64,000 nt of DNA from Streptomyces sp. NBC_01551 (GTDB taxonomy: Bacteria > Actinomycetota > Actinomycetes > Streptomycetales > Streptomycetaceae): contig NZ_JAPEPX010000001.1 in assembly GCF_026339935.1 (NCBI RefSeq), positions 4,149,501 through 4,213,500 on the forward strand, in the 5' to 3' direction. The position numbers and the translations under genes are program-made. Under the pieces are notes generated by a model that was not told where the DNA came from, searched no databases, and worked only from the letters and a program-made list of their open reading frames with translations. Below, piece after piece: positions 35,044 through 44,536 of this stretch (its first letter is position 1; each line of letters begins with the position of its first letter).

Positions 35044-38000
35044 ATGGTTTCTCGTGCGCGCAGGTCCGGGACCATGCCCAGGCGCCATGCCTGCCAGGTC
35101 TCCGCCGGGTCCACGCCCCGGGCCAGGATCACCGCGTACGCCTCCAGGCAGTCCTCCAGCCGCGCGTCCCGCGCCGGGTGCGGGGCCGCCGCCAGCCGGG
35201 CCATCTCCGCCCGCGCCTCCTCCGGCGCCGCCGGCAGCGTGTACGGCAGCAGCGTGCAGCGCAGGAAGCGCGCCCAGTCCTCCCCGCGCCGGTCCCCGTA
35301 CGAGATGAACAGCCGCACCGCCTCCTCGCACAGGTCCAGCGCCTGCGGCACCCGGCTGTTGCCCGCGTCCACCACCGCCAGCTCCAGGCAGGTCCACGCC
35401 TCGCCGTGCGCCAGCCCGATCCGCCGGAAGTCGGCCCGGGCGTCCACCAGCAGCTGCCGCGCGAACCCCGAGTTCTTCAGGTTGCCCGTCTGAGCCGCCC
35501 GCTGGTCACGGGTCACCCGGCCCGAGTGGTGGCGGGCGTGCGCCAGCCCGTACACGTCCCGCATCCGCGAGAACATCGTCCGCGCCCGCTCCAGCTCCCG
35601 CACCGCCGGATCCAGCTCGCCGCCCTCCTCCAGCGCCTGCCCGAGGTAGTACAGCGTCCACGCCTCCCCGCGCGCGTCCTCCGCCTCCCGGTGCCGGGCC
35701 AGCGCCTCCCGGAGCCGCTCCACCGCGAGACCCGGCTCCCCGTCCAGTACCCGGGCCCGGCCCAGCTGCGTCAGCGCCCACGCCTCGCCTCGGTCGTCGC
35801 GCGTGCGCCCGTACAGCTCCAGGGCGAGCCGCAGCCCCGCCTCCGCCCGCTCCACGTCGCCCGTGCGCAGGTACACCTGGCCGAGCTGGAAATGCGCCCA
35901 GGCCTCGCCGTGCACGCTCTCGCTCTCCCGGTGCAGCGCCAGCGACCGCTCCAGCAGCGTGACCGCCTCCCCGAGCCGCCCCCGGTCCCGCTCCACCGCC
36001 CCGAGCGCGTGCAACCCCCACGCCCGGTCGCCCGCCAGCTCCTCCGGCTCCTGCAGGACCAGGGCCTCGCGGATCCGGGACGCCGCCTCCGCCAGCTGCC
36101 CCTGGTGGTGCAGCGTGATCCCGAGCGAGATCAGCGCCATGCCCGCGCCCGCGTCCTGGTGCGCCTCGCGGTACTGGTCCACCACCGAGGTCAGCGTGGT
36201 GCGGGCCTTGTCCAGCTCGCCCAGCTGGCGCGCCGCGATGCCGGTGCGCCACTGCACCGAGCGCGCCAGCCGGCCCTGGTCCACCGCCCGCGTCAGCTCG
36301 TTGATCTCGCCGAGCCGGTACAGGTCCCCGCGCAGCAGGCAGAAGTCGCAGAGCGCGCCCAGCAGGTCCAGCACCGCCTGCTGGTCGACGCCCTCCGAGT
36401 GCCGCAGGGCCGCCGTGATGAAGCTGGACTCGTCGTCCAGCCAGCGCAACGCCGCGTCCAGGGAGGCGAAGCCGTGGCCCCCGAACTGATTCGACCGGGT
36501 CGACATCTTCCCGTCGACCATCCGGATCACCGAGTCCGCGAGCTGCGCGTAGTTCCGTATCAGCCGCTCGTGCGCGGCCGCGGCCTGCGCCCGGTCCTCG
36601 TCGGCCGCGAGCCGCGCCGCCGCGTACGCGCGCACCGCGTCGTGCATCCGGAACCGCTCCCCGCGTACGTGGTCCAGCAGGCCCGCCTGTGCCAGCTCGC
36701 GCAGCAGCCGCCCGGCCTCCACCCGGTCCGCGTCGATCAGCGCCGCCGCCGCCGACGGACCGAGCGAGGCCCGGCCGGCCAGGGTGAGCCGGCGCAGCAG
36801 ACGGCGCCGCTCCTCGGGCAGGTGCGCGTACGCCAGGGCGAGCGCCCGCCGCACGGGGTCGCCGGTCGTGTCCCCGGCCTCGGCTCGGGCCGCTTCCCCC
36901 GCGTGAGCCGCTTCCCCCGCGTGAGCCGCTTGCGCCGCGTGCGCCGCTTCCTCCGCTTCCGCCTCTTCGCCCGCGCCCTTCGCGCCGAGCGGCGCCAGCA
37001 CGCGCAGGGCCAGCGGGAGCCCGGCGCCCAGCGCGAGGAGCCGGTCGAGGGTGCGGTCCTCGTCCTCGTACGGGGCCAGGCCCGCCTCCTGCGCCACCGA
37101 CAGCACCAGCTCAGCCGCCTCCGCCTCGGCCAGCCGCGGCACCGGCAACTGGTGCACCCAGGCCGACAGTCCCGCCGGGAGCTCCAGCGGCTCCCGCGCC
37201 GTCACCAGCACCAGGCTGTCCGAGCGCTCCGGCACGAGGATCCGTAGCTGCGCCGCGTCGACCGCGTCCTCCACCACCACCGTCACCGGCTGGCCCTGGA
37301 GGTGCTGGTGGTACAGCTCGGCCAGCCGCCGGACCTGCTGCTCCGCCGAGGCCCCCTCGCGGAACAGCAGCTGCTCGCGCGGCGCCCCCAGCCGGTTCAG
37401 CAGGTGCAGCAGTGCCTCCCGCGTCGACAACGGGGCCTCCCCGCCCGGGGAGCCGCCGCGCAGGTCCACCACGCAGGCGCCCCGGAACTGGTCCCGCAGG
37501 CCGTGCGCCGCCCGCAGCGCGAGCGCGGTGCGGCCCACCCCGGGCTCGCCGTGCAGCACCACCACGACCGGCCGGGTCTCGGTACTGGCCCGGGCCGCCC
37601 GCACCCACTGCTCGATCCGGGTCAGCTCGCTGCGGCGCCCGGTGAACGTGCTCTCCGTGAGCGGGAGTTGCCCGAAGGACTGCTCCAGCGTGCCGCGCCG
37701 GCGCGCCTGAGCGCTGCGGTCGGTGCGGCGGGGTTGCGCAGCCGCCGGGCGCGGCGCCCGCGCGGCCGCCGTCACGGCGCGCTGCTGCTCCAGGAACGGC
37801 CGGATGCCGCGCACCTCCAGCGCCGTCAGCCACTGGAGCCTCAACTGCTCCGGGCCGCCCGGCCGGCCGAGGGCTCCGGCCCGCCGGTTCGCGGCCGGCA
37901 GGTGCAGGGCCGTCACCTTCGCCACCGTCGTGGCCGCCCCCGCGACGCCCACGACGGCTCCGGTGGCCAGCGCCGCGCCCGCCGCCACGCCGAACGCGAG

Positions 38001-38297
38001 GTCGGCGCCGAGGGCGGTGGCCGCCGCGACGGCCGTCACCAGCAGGGCCGTGGACGTGTTGCCGCGCCGGAACGCCTCGCCGAGGGACTCGTCACCGGCG
38101 CCCGCCTCGTCGAGGGCCCGTACGTAGGCCTCGTACTCGGCGGCGGCGCTCGTCGCCAGCCCGTCCAGCGCCTCCCGGCCCCGCGCCAGCAGCGCCGCTC
38201 TGTCGAGCGGCGTCCCCGCTCCCGCCGCCCGCCGCGCCTCTTCCTCCACGGCCCGCTCCAACAGCCGCTCGGCCTCACCGCGATGGCTGTCCCGCAT
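35028..38297 (-). CDS. Large STAND/NB-ARC-type NTPase with TPR domain and N-terminal membrane hairpin
   Basis: This 1089-residue protein has a charged N-terminus, two hydrophobic helices (about 83-130), a linker, then an NB-ARC-like domain from about 225. The P-loop reads GEPGVGRTAL (about 250-259): the canonical Lys is Arg. Walker B is also weak (VTVVVEDAVDA). A winged-helix region (HLPEERRRLLRRLTLAGRASL, RFRMHDAVRAYAAARL) follows the NTPase, then about ten TPR repeats (for example AWGLHALGAVERDRGRLGEA). An Ala/Glu linker is built from an 18-bp tandem repeat. AGGAGG (38304-38309) lies 6 bp before ATG 38297, which is preferred over the ATG at 38303. It is divergent from a metallopeptidase gene. 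Function is unknown; related proteins are signalling switches. Confidence 0.88.
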   Translation of the reverse strand: MRDSHRGEAERLLERAVEEEARRAAGAGTPLDRAALLARGREALDGLATSAAAEYEAYVRALDEAGAGDESLGEAFRRGNTSTALLVTAVAAATALGADLAFGVAAGAALATGAVVGVAGAATTVAKVTALHLPAANRRAGALGRPGGPEQLRLQWLTALEVRGIRPFLEQQRAVTAAARAPRPAAAQPRRTDRSAQARRRGTLEQSFGQLPLTESTFTGRRSELTRIEQWVRAARASTETRPVVVVLHGEPGVGRTALALRAAHGLRDQFRGACVVDLRGGSPGGEAPLSTREALLHLLNRLGAPREQLLFREGASAEQQVRRLAELYHQHLQGQPVTVVVEDAVDAAQLRILVPERSDSLVLVTAREPLELPAGLSAWVHQLPVPRLAEAEAAELVLSVAQEAGLAPYEDEDRTLDRLLALGAGLPLALRVLAPLGAKGAGEEAEAEEAAHAAQAAHAGEAAHAGEAARAEAGDTTGDPVRRALALAYAHLPEERRRLLRRLTLAGRASLGPSAAAALIDADRVEAGRLLRELAQAGLLDHVRGERFRMHDAVRAYAAARLAADEDRAQAAAAHERLIRNYAQLADSVIRMVDGKMSTRSNQFGGHGFASLDAALRWLDDESSFITAALRHSEGVDQQAVLDLLGALCDFCLLRGDLYRLGEINELTRAVDQGRLARSVQWRTGIAARQLGELDKARTTLTSVVDQYREAHQDAGAGMALISLGITLHHQGQLAEAASRIREALVLQEPEELAGDRAWGLHALGAVERDRGRLGEAVTLLERSLALHRESESVHGEAWAHFQLGQVYLRTGDVERAEAGLRLALELYGRTRDDRGEAWALTQLGRARVLDGEPGLAVERLREALARHREAEDARGEAWTLYYLGQALEEGGELDPAVRELERARTMFSRMRDVYGLAHARHHSGRVTRDQRAAQTGNLKNSGFARQLLVDARADFRRIGLAHGEAWTCLELAVVDAGNSRVPQALDLCEEAVRLFISYGDRRGEDWARFLRCTLLPYTLPAAPEEARAEMARLAAAPHPARDARLEDCLEAYAVILARGVDPAETWQAWRLGMVPDLRARETMGTPT
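36889..36942. repeat. 18-bp tandem repeat inside the STAND gene
   Basis: GCCGCTTCCCCCGCGTGA occurs at 36889-36906 and 36907-36924, with a diverged copy at 36925-36942. It encodes a repeated Ala-His-Ala-Gly-Glu-Ala linker in frame between the NTPase and the winged helix. Confidence 0.85.
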
Positions 38298-38450
38298 CGG
38301 CATCCTCCTGAGAGAGCTCCGGCAACGTGCGCCAAGTGTCCGCCGGGACGTGCGCGAAGGCGAGAGAATCTGAGGTAGTTCAGAGGGAGCGCTCCAAATC
38401 TGCCAAGTTTCGCCGCTCGAACAGGAGTTGTGCCGTTCTAGGCTGAGCCG

Positions 38451-39203
38451 ATGAGCCGACGACGGGGAACCCTGGCACTGTGCGCGGCGGCACTGTGCGC
38501 GGCGGCGCTGCTGCCGGTGACGGGCTGCGAACGGCAGCCGCCCGCACGGGGCTTCACCGTGGCGTACGAGGAACCGGCCGCCGCCGACCGCGGCAGCGCC
38601 CGCGCGCTGCGGGAACGGCGTGTCGTGGAGTCCGCCGCCACCGAGCTGAACGGGTACCTCGACCTGCCGTACGAGGTCACCCTCCTCGGCCGCTCCTGCG
38701 CGGGCGAGGGCTCCGGGTACGACCCCGGGGCCCGGCTGATCGAGCTCTGCTACGAGGACCTCACCGAGCAGCGGGAGCTGTTCGAGACGGCCGGCCGCCG
38801 CCCGGCCGAGGAGGAGGCGGCCGCGGTGATGACCGAGACCGTCTTCCACGAGGCCGGCCACGCGCTGGCCGACGCGCTGGACCTGCGCTTCGACGCCGAC
38901 CGCGCCGAGGAGGACGCCGCCGACGCGTTCGCCGCCCTGATGCTGATCCGCGAAGGCCCGCCCGGCGAGCGCACCCTCCTCACCGCCGCCCGGGCGTACG
39001 AACTCGCGGCCGCGCGCCCCGACCCGGACCCCGGCCCCGACGAACACGCCCCGCCCGCCGCCCGCGCCGCCGCCCACCTGTGCCGCCTCCACGCGGCATC
39101 CCCCGCCCGCCACCCGGCCGCCCCCACCGCCCAGCCCTGCCCCGACACCTGGACCCGAGCCCTGACGCCGCTCCTCCGGCGCCCGCACCGGGGGAGCGCA
39201 TAG
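38451..39203 (+). CDS. DUF4344-like lipoprotein metallopeptidase
   Basis: The 250-residue product is an exported zinc protease candidate. The signal sequence ends with the lipobox VTGC (Cys26). The metal motif is HEAGHALAD, with the downstream acidic segment EEDAADAFAALML supplying the third ligand; this arrangement fits DUF4344. The C-terminus is Pro/Ala/His-rich and less conserved. TAGGCT (38439-38444) lies 6 nt before the ATG, suggesting a leaderless transcript. It is divergent from the STAND NTPase gene, and its stop codon overlaps the candidate -10 of the next gene. Substrate unknown. Confidence 0.82.
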   Translation: MSRRRGTLALCAAALCAAALLPVTGCERQPPARGFTVAYEEPAAADRGSARALRERRVVESAATELNGYLDLPYEVTLLGRSCAGEGSGYDPGARLIELCYEDLTEQRELFETAGRRPAEEEAAAVMTETVFHEAGHALADALDLRFDADRAEEDAADAFAALMLIREGPPGERTLLTAARAYELAAARPDPDPGPDEHAPPAARAAAHLCRLHAASPARHPAAPTAQPCPDTWTRALTPLLRRPHRGSA

Positions 39204-39206
39204 ATT
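39201..39206 (+). promoter_or_regulatory. Candidate leaderless -10 of the thioredoxin-domain gene
   Basis: TAGATT ends 6 nt before the ATG at 39213. Its TAG is also the stop codon of the preceding gene. Confidence 0.5.
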
Positions 39207-39212
39207 GGCACC

Positions 39213-41267
39213 ATGCCGAACCGCCTCGCGAACGAGACCTCGCCGTATCTGCTCCAGCACGCCGACAATCCGGTCGACTGGTGGCCCTGGTCGCCCGAGG
39301 CGTTCGCGGAGGCACGGGAGCGGGGCGTCCCCGTCCTGCTCAGCGTGGGCTACAGCAGCTGCCACTGGTGCCACGTCATGGCGCACGAGTCCTTCGAGGA
39401 CGAGCCGGCCGCCGCGTACATGAACGAGCACTTCGTCAACATCAAGGTGGACCGCGAAGAGCGACCCGACGTGGACGCGGTCTACATGGAGGCCGTGCAA
39501 GCGGCGACCGGTCAGGGCGGCTGGCCCATGACCGTGTTCCTCACCGCCGACGCCGAGCCCTTCTACTTCGGCACCTACTTCCCGCCCGAGCCCCGGCACG
39601 GGATGCCCTCCTTCACGCAGGTCCTCGAAGGCGTGCGCACCGCCTGGGAGGGCCGCCCCGAGGAGGTCGCGGAGGTCGCGCAGCGGATCACGAGGGACCT
39701 GGCCGGGCGTCAGCTGGACTACGGCAAGGCCGGCACCCCCGGCCCGGAGGAGCTCGCGCGGGCGCTGCTCGGGCTGACCCGCGATTACGACGCCACGCGC
39801 GGCGGATTCGGCGGCGCGCCCAAGTTCCCGCCGTCCATGGTGCTGGAGTTCCTGCTGCGCCACCACGCCCGGACCGGGGCCGAGGGCGCGCTCCAGATGG
39901 CCGCCGACACCTGTGAGGCCATGGCCCGGGGCGGGATCTACGACCAGCTCGGCGGCGGCTTCGCCCGGTACGCGGTCGACCGGGAGTGGGTCGTGCCCCA
40001 CTTCGAGAAGATGCTCTACGACAACGCCCTGCTCTGCCGCGTCTACGCGCACCTGTGGCGGGCCACCGGGTCGGAGATGGCGCGGCGGGTCGCGTTGGAG
40101 ACCGCCGATTTCATGGTGCGGGAACTGCGCACCCGGGAGGGCGGGTTCGCGTCCGCGCTCGATGCGGACAGCGAGGACCCGGAGACCGGGAAGCACGTCG
40201 AGGGGGCGTACTACGCCTGGACGCCCGCCCAGCTGCGCGAGGTGCTCGGGGAGGCGGACGGGGAGCTGGCCGTCGCCTGTTTCGGGGTCACCGAGGAGGG
40301 CACCTTCGAGCACGGCACCTCCGTACTCCAGCTGCCCCAGGACGGGCCGGCGGCGGACGCGGAGCGGATGGCGTCCATCCGGGCGCGGCTGCTCGCGGAG
40401 CGGGACCGGCGGCCCGCGCCCGGGCGGGACGACAAGGTCGTGGCCGCCTGGAACGGGCTGGCCGTCGCGGCGCTCGCGGAGTGCGGGGCGTACTTCGAGC
40501 GCCCGGATCTGATCGAGCGGGCGACCGAGGCGGCGGACCTGCTGGTCCGGGTGCACATGGACGGGCGGGCGCGGCTGGCGCGGACCAGCAAGGACGGCCA
40601 GGCCGGCGCCAACGCCGGGGTGCTGGAGGACTACGGCGACGTCGCCGACGGGTTCCTCGCGCTGGCGGCCGTCACGGGCGAGGGGGTCTGGCTGGAGTTC
40701 GCCGGGTTCCTCGTGGACCTGGTGCTGGACCAGTTCCGGGCCGAGGACGGCTCCCTCTACGACACCGCGCACGACGCGGAGCGGCTCATCCGGCGCCCCC
40801 AGGACCCCACCGACACGGCGGCGCCCTCCGGCTGGACGGCCGCCGCCGGGGCGTTGCTCTCGTACGCCGCGCACACCGGCTCGGAGGCGCACCGTACGGC
40901 GGCCGAGCAGGCGCTCGGGGTGGTGCACGCGCTCGGGCCGCGTGCCCCGCGCTTCATCGGGCACGGGCTGGCGGTGGCGGAGGCGCTGCTGGACGGTCCG
41001 CGCGAGGTGGCGGTCGTCGGCCACCCGGACGACCCGGCGCGGGCGGCGCTGCACCGCACGGCGTTGCTGGGGACGGCTCCTGGGGCGGTTGTGGCGGCCG
41101 GACTGCCGCGTGCGGCGGACGGGAGCGGTGGGGAGTTCCCCCTCCTGGCCGAGCGCACACTCGTACGCGACCTTCCTACGGCGTATGTGTGTCGACATTT
41201 CGTCTGCGCGCGGCCTACGACAGATCCGGTCGAGCTCGCGGATCAGTTGGGTACGGTTCGTCCCTGA
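39213..41267 (+). CDS. Thioredoxin-domain protein of the YyaL/SSP411 (DUF255) family
   Basis: The 684-residue cytoplasmic protein begins with the hallmark [22 protein letters not shown] thioredoxin-like domain (about 20-170) has CHWCH in place of the usual CxxC, then [13 protein letters not shown] and [10 protein letters not shown]. The rest is a six-hairpin (alpha/alpha)6 domain resembling N-acylglucosamine 2-epimerases, with KMLYDNALL and [21 protein letters not shown]. The family is widespread but its reaction is not firmly established. Length and order are complete. No ribosome site is seen; a leaderless start is likely. Confidence 0.92.
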   Translation: MPNRLANETSPYLLQHADNPVDWWPWSPEAFAEARERGVPVLLSVGYSSCHWCHVMAHESFEDEPAAAYMNEHFVNIKVDREERPDVDAVYMEAVQAATGQGGWPMTVFLTADAEPFYFGTYFPPEPRHGMPSFTQVLEGVRTAWEGRPEEVAEVAQRITRDLAGRQLDYGKAGTPGPEELARALLGLTRDYDATRGGFGGAPKFPPSMVLEFLLRHHARTGAEGALQMAADTCEAMARGGIYDQLGGGFARYAVDREWVVPHFEKMLYDNALLCRVYAHLWRATGSEMARRVALETADFMVRELRTREGGFASALDADSEDPETGKHVEGAYYAWTPAQLREVLGEADGELAVACFGVTEEGTFEHGTSVLQLPQDGPAADAERMASIRARLLAERDRRPAPGRDDKVVAAWNGLAVAALAECGAYFERPDLIERATEAADLLVRVHMDGRARLARTSKDGQAGANAGVLEDYGDVADGFLALAAVTGEGVWLEFAGFLVDLVLDQFRAEDGSLYDTAHDAERLIRRPQDPTDTAAPSGWTAAAGALLSYAAHTGSEAHRTAAEQALGVVHALGPRAPRFIGHGLAVAEALLDGPREVAVVGHPDDPARAALHRTALLGTAPGAVVAAGLPRAADGSGGEFPLLAERTLVRDLPTAYVCRHFVCARPTTDPVELADQLGTVRP

Positions 41268-41305
41268 AGGGACGGGAGTACCGTCAATTCCGTTTCTTCC
41301 CAAGG

Positions 41306-41326
41306 GCGTTAAGAAACGCGATTTTT
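41306..41326 (+). terminator. AT-rich hairpin with T-run after the thioredoxin-domain gene
   Basis: GCGTT and AACGC pair around AAGA (41306-41319), followed by TTTTT (41322-41326). The stem is short but the T-run is rare in this genome. Confidence 0.45.
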
Positions 41327-41360
41327 ATCCAGTCAGTGTCCCACCGTCACCTTCCCTGCC

Positions 41361-41366
41361 TAGTCT
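41361..41366 (+). promoter_or_regulatory. Possible -10 of the glycan operon
   Basis: TAGTCT is the best -10-like hexamer in the 198-bp upstream region and would give a leader of about 93 nt. No convincing -35 was found. Confidence 0.3.
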
Positions 41367-41465
41367 CGTGGCTTCGGGAGACACCGAGATCGCGCACTGG
41401 GGGGTGCGCGCGTACGGCAATCGGGGGCGGCGGGCCGGGGGGCCCGTGATCCGTCTCCGGGGGGA

Positions 41466-42866
41466 TTGACGATCGCCGCCTGGGGTTGCGGCATGTCTGT
41501 GGGGGACAGTTTGTACACATCTGTGTTCATTTCTGCCGTTTCGCTGGCACTTTTCTGGATGGCCGCGTTCACCCTCTGGTGGCAGATGCACGCGTGGCGC
41601 ACACCCGAGACGCTCGCCTCGACCCGGTTCGACCACCCCGACGGGGAAGGCCGCCTGGCGTTCTCCCTGCTCCTGCCGGCCCGCCACGAACAGGCGGTCC
41701 TGGAGCACACCATCGACCGGCTGCTCGAATCGAGCCACACCGACTACGAGATCATCGTCATCGTCGGCCACGACGACCCCGAGACGGCCGCCGTCGCCGA
41801 GCGCGCCGCCGCCCGGGCACCGCACCGGGTGCGGGTCGTCACCGACCACCACGAGACGAAGAACAAGCCGAAGGCCCTCAACACCGCCCTCCCGCATTGC
41901 CGGGGCGACATCGTCGGCGTCTTCGACGCCGAGGACCAGGTCCACCCCGAGCTGCTCACCCACGTCGACCACGCCTTCCGCGCCACCGGAGCCGACGTGG
42001 TCCAGGGCGGCGTCCAGCTCATCAACTTCCACTCCAGCTGGTACAGCCTGCGCAACTGCCTGGAGTACTTCTTCTGGTTCCGCTCCCGGCTGCACCTGCA
42101 CGCCGAGAAGGGGTTCATCCCGCTCGGCGGCAACACCGTCTTCGTCCGCACCGACGTGCTGCGCGAGGCCGACGGCTGGGACCCGAACTGCCTCGCCGAG
42201 GACTGCGACCTCGGGGTGCGGCTGTCGTCCGTCGGCAAGAAGGTGGTCGTCGCCTACGACTCCGACATGGTCACCCGCGAGGAGACGCCGGGCTCGCTGA
42301 TGAGCCTGCTCAAGCAGCGCACCCGGTGGAACCAGGGCTTCCTACAGGTCTACCGCAAGAAGGACTGGCAGCAGCTGCCCGGCCGCGGCCAGCGCTGGCT
42401 GGCCCGCTACACGCTGATGACGCCGTTCATGCAGGCGGCCTCCGGCGTGATCATCCCGCTGAACTTCGCCATCGCGCTCCTCCTCGACGTCCCCGTCGGG
42501 ATCGCGATCATCACCTTCCTGCCCATGATCACGGCGCTGGTGACCTTCGTCTTCGAGATCGTCGGCCTGCACGACTTCGGCCGCCAGTACGGCCTGCGCG
42601 TGCGGTTCGTCCACTACGTCAAGCTGGTCGTCGGCGGCCCGTTCTACCAGGTGATGCTCGCGGGCGCCGCCATCCGCGCGGTCTGGCGCGAGCAGCGCGG
42701 CCAGAGCGAGTGGGAACTCACCAGCCACACCGGAGCCCACCTCACCCACGCGGAGCCGGCTCCCGCCCTCGCCGGGGCCGCCACCGCCGCCGCCCACACC
42801 CGAGCCGGAGCCGGCGCCACCGCCCTCGCCACCGACACCACGATCCGAGAGGACCGACACCAGTGA
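41466..42866 (+). CDS. Processive family-2 glycosyltransferase (cellulose-synthase-like)
   Basis: This membrane enzyme probably polymerises a surface polysaccharide from a nucleotide sugar. One N-terminal helix (about 18-40) precedes the GT-A domain: FSLLLPARHEQ, DAEDQ (the DxD-type site near residue 157), EDCDLGVRL and the QxxRW motif as KQRTRWNQGFLQ. Four further hydrophobic segments follow (for example MQAASGVIIPLNFAIALLL). The D,D,D,QxxRW set defines processive synthases of the CslA/BcsA/NodC group. The TTG at 41466 follows CCGGGGGGA; ATG at 41493 is the alternative. Its stop overlaps the next gene (GTGA). It heads a four-gene operon that ends in a GlxA-like oxidase. Confidence 0.88.
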   Translation: MTIAAWGCGMSVGDSLYTSVFISAVSLALFWMAAFTLWWQMHAWRTPETLASTRFDHPDGEGRLAFSLLLPARHEQAVLEHTIDRLLESSHTDYEIIVIVGHDDPETAAVAERAAARAPHRVRVVTDHHETKNKPKALNTALPHCRGDIVGVFDAEDQVHPELLTHVDHAFRATGADVVQGGVQLINFHSSWYSLRNCLEYFFWFRSRLHLHAEKGFIPLGGNTVFVRTDVLREADGWDPNCLAEDCDLGVRLSSVGKKVVVAYDSDMVTREETPGSLMSLLKQRTRWNQGFLQVYRKKDWQQLPGRGQRWLARYTLMTPFMQAASGVIIPLNFAIALLLDVPVGIAIITFLPMITALVTFVFEIVGLHDFGRQYGLRVRFVHYVKLVVGGPFYQVMLAGAAIRAVWREQRGQSEWELTSHTGAHLTHAEPAPALAGAATAAAHTRAGAGATALATDTTIREDRHQ

Positions 42867-44530
42867 CCGCCACCCTGCCCACGGCCACTGATCCCCAGTC
42901 CGGTGCGACCGTCAACCTGCTCCCCGTCCGGCGCGCCCCCGGCGGACTCGGCGTCCGTCCGCCCGCCCCGGCCCGCCCGCTCGTGCGCTTCCGCTCCTCC
43001 CGCCCCGACCTGCTGCTGTGCGGCGTCCTGCTGCTCGCGATCGTCCTCGTCCAGGGCTGGAACATCACCAACTTCCCGACCCTGAGCGACGACGAGGGTA
43101 CGTACCTCGCCCAGGCCTGGGCCGTCCAGCAGGGCGACGGCCTCGCCCACTACACGTACTGGTACGACCACCCGCCGCTCGGCTGGATACAGATAGCCGG
43201 CCTCACCTACCTGCCGTCCCTCTTCGTGCCCGAGTCGATGACCGTCGCGCCGATGCGGTTCTCGATGCTCGCCGTCTCCGCCGCGAGCGCCGTGCTGATC
43301 TACGTACTCGCGCGCCGGCTGTGGCTGCCGCGCTGGGCCGCCGGGCTCGCGATGGCGCTGTTCGGGCTCTCGCCGCTCTCCGTCGTCCTCCAGCGGGAGA
43401 TCTTCCTCGACAACCTCGCCGTGATGTGGATGCTGCTGGCCTTCTGCTGGGCCGCGTCCCCGAGCCGGCACCTGTGGCACCTCTTCGCCTCGGGACTGGC
43501 GGCCGCCACCGCCGTCCTGACCAAGGAGACGATGCTGGTGGTGCTCCCGGCGCTGCTGGTGACGATGTGGCGTCACAGTCACCGCGACACCCGGAAGTTC
43601 GCCATCACCGGAGCCGTCACCGCCTGCGCGCTCATCGGCCTGTCGTACCCGCTCTACGCCCTGCTCAACAGCGAGCTGCTGCCCGGCGCCGGACACGTCT
43701 CGCTGATCGACGGCATCACCTACCAGATGAGCCGCCCCGGCTCCGGCTTCATCCTCACCCCCGGCACCGGCTCCCACGGCGTCTTCACCTCCTGGCTCTA
43801 CTACGACACCGTCCTGCCGCTCGGCGGGCTGGCCGGCGCCGTCCTGCTGCTGGTCACGCACCGCTGGTCCGTCACCGCCCGCGCGCTCGCCGGACCCGCG
43901 CTCGCCGCCGTGATCCTCGCCCTCGTGGCGATGCGGCCCTCCGGCTACCTCCCGGCGATGTACGTGATCCAGGCCCTGCCCTTCCTCGCCCTCGTCCTCG
44001 CCGGCGGAGCCGCCAGCGTCACGCACGCCGTGCTGCGCCGCCGCCGGCGGCCCGGGGAGGGCAAGGCGCTCGTCGCCGGCCGCTGGGCGCTGATCGGCCT
44101 CCTCGCCGCGAGCGCCGCGCTGTACGTCCTCCCGCGCTGGTACGAGGGCAACCGCACCGCGCTCACCGTCGACGCCAACGCCCCCTACCGGCAGGCCGCG
44201 GCCTGGCTCGGCAGCGAGGTCGACGACCCGGCCCGCACCCGTGTCCTCGTCGACGACGCGCTCTGGCTGGACGCCGTCCACCACGGCTTCGAGCCCGGCC
44301 CCGGCGCCATCTGGTTCTACAAGGCCGACCTCGACCCGGCCGTCACGCAGACCCTGCCGCGCGGCTGGCGGGACATCGACTACGTCGTCTCCTCGCCCAC
44401 CGTGCGCCGCGACGCGGTGGACCTGCCCAACGTGAAGGCCGCGCTGGAGCACTCGACCGTCGTCGCCGTCTTCGGCACCGGCGAGGACCGCATCGAGATA
44501 CGCCGGACCGACCGCGAGAGTGGGAGCTGA
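42863..44530 (+). CDS. ArnT/PMT-like membrane glycosyltransferase (GT-C fold, family 39/83-like)
   Basis: The 555-residue multi-pass protein transfers a sugar from a polyprenyl-phosphate donor at the outer face of the membrane. The first extracytoplasmic loop has the acidic pair DDEGTYLAQAW, matching the DDE-type catalytic site of GT-C enzymes. WYDHPPLGWIQIAGLTYLP and QREIFLDNLAVMWMLLAF are other family-typical segments. About ten membrane helices can be drawn, followed by a soluble C-terminal domain (about 440-555). The GTG start overlaps the preceding stop codon, and the downstream enzyme could make its polyprenyl-phosphate donor. The acceptor may be the polymer or a protein. Confidence 0.87.
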   Translation: MTATLPTATDPQSGATVNLLPVRRAPGGLGVRPPAPARPLVRFRSSRPDLLLCGVLLLAIVLVQGWNITNFPTLSDDEGTYLAQAWAVQQGDGLAHYTYWYDHPPLGWIQIAGLTYLPSLFVPESMTVAPMRFSMLAVSAASAVLIYVLARRLWLPRWAAGLAMALFGLSPLSVVLQREIFLDNLAVMWMLLAFCWAASPSRHLWHLFASGLAAATAVLTKETMLVVLPALLVTMWRHSHRDTRKFAITGAVTACALIGLSYPLYALLNSELLPGAGHVSLIDGITYQMSRPGSGFILTPGTGSHGVFTSWLYYDTVLPLGGLAGAVLLLVTHRWSVTARALAGPALAAVILALVAMRPSGYLPAMYVIQALPFLALVLAGGAASVTHAVLRRRRRPGEGKALVAGRWALIGLLAASAALYVLPRWYEGNRTALTVDANAPYRQAAAWLGSEVDDPARTRVLVDDALWLDAVHHGFEPGPGAIWFYKADLDPAVTQTLPRGWRDIDYVVSSPTVRRDAVDLPNVKAALEHSTVVAVFGTGEDRIEIRRTDRESGS

Positions 44531-44536
44531 GCCAGC

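Noticed and set aside
35028..38297. STAND protein as an antiphage (Avs-like) defence gene
   Set aside because: Its surroundings are housekeeping genes, no effector domain is visible and the P-loop is altered.
38304..41303. Minus-strand extension of the STAND frame beyond 38297
   Set aside because: It is antisense to the DUF4344 and thioredoxin-domain genes and has Arg/Pro/Gly-rich shadow composition.
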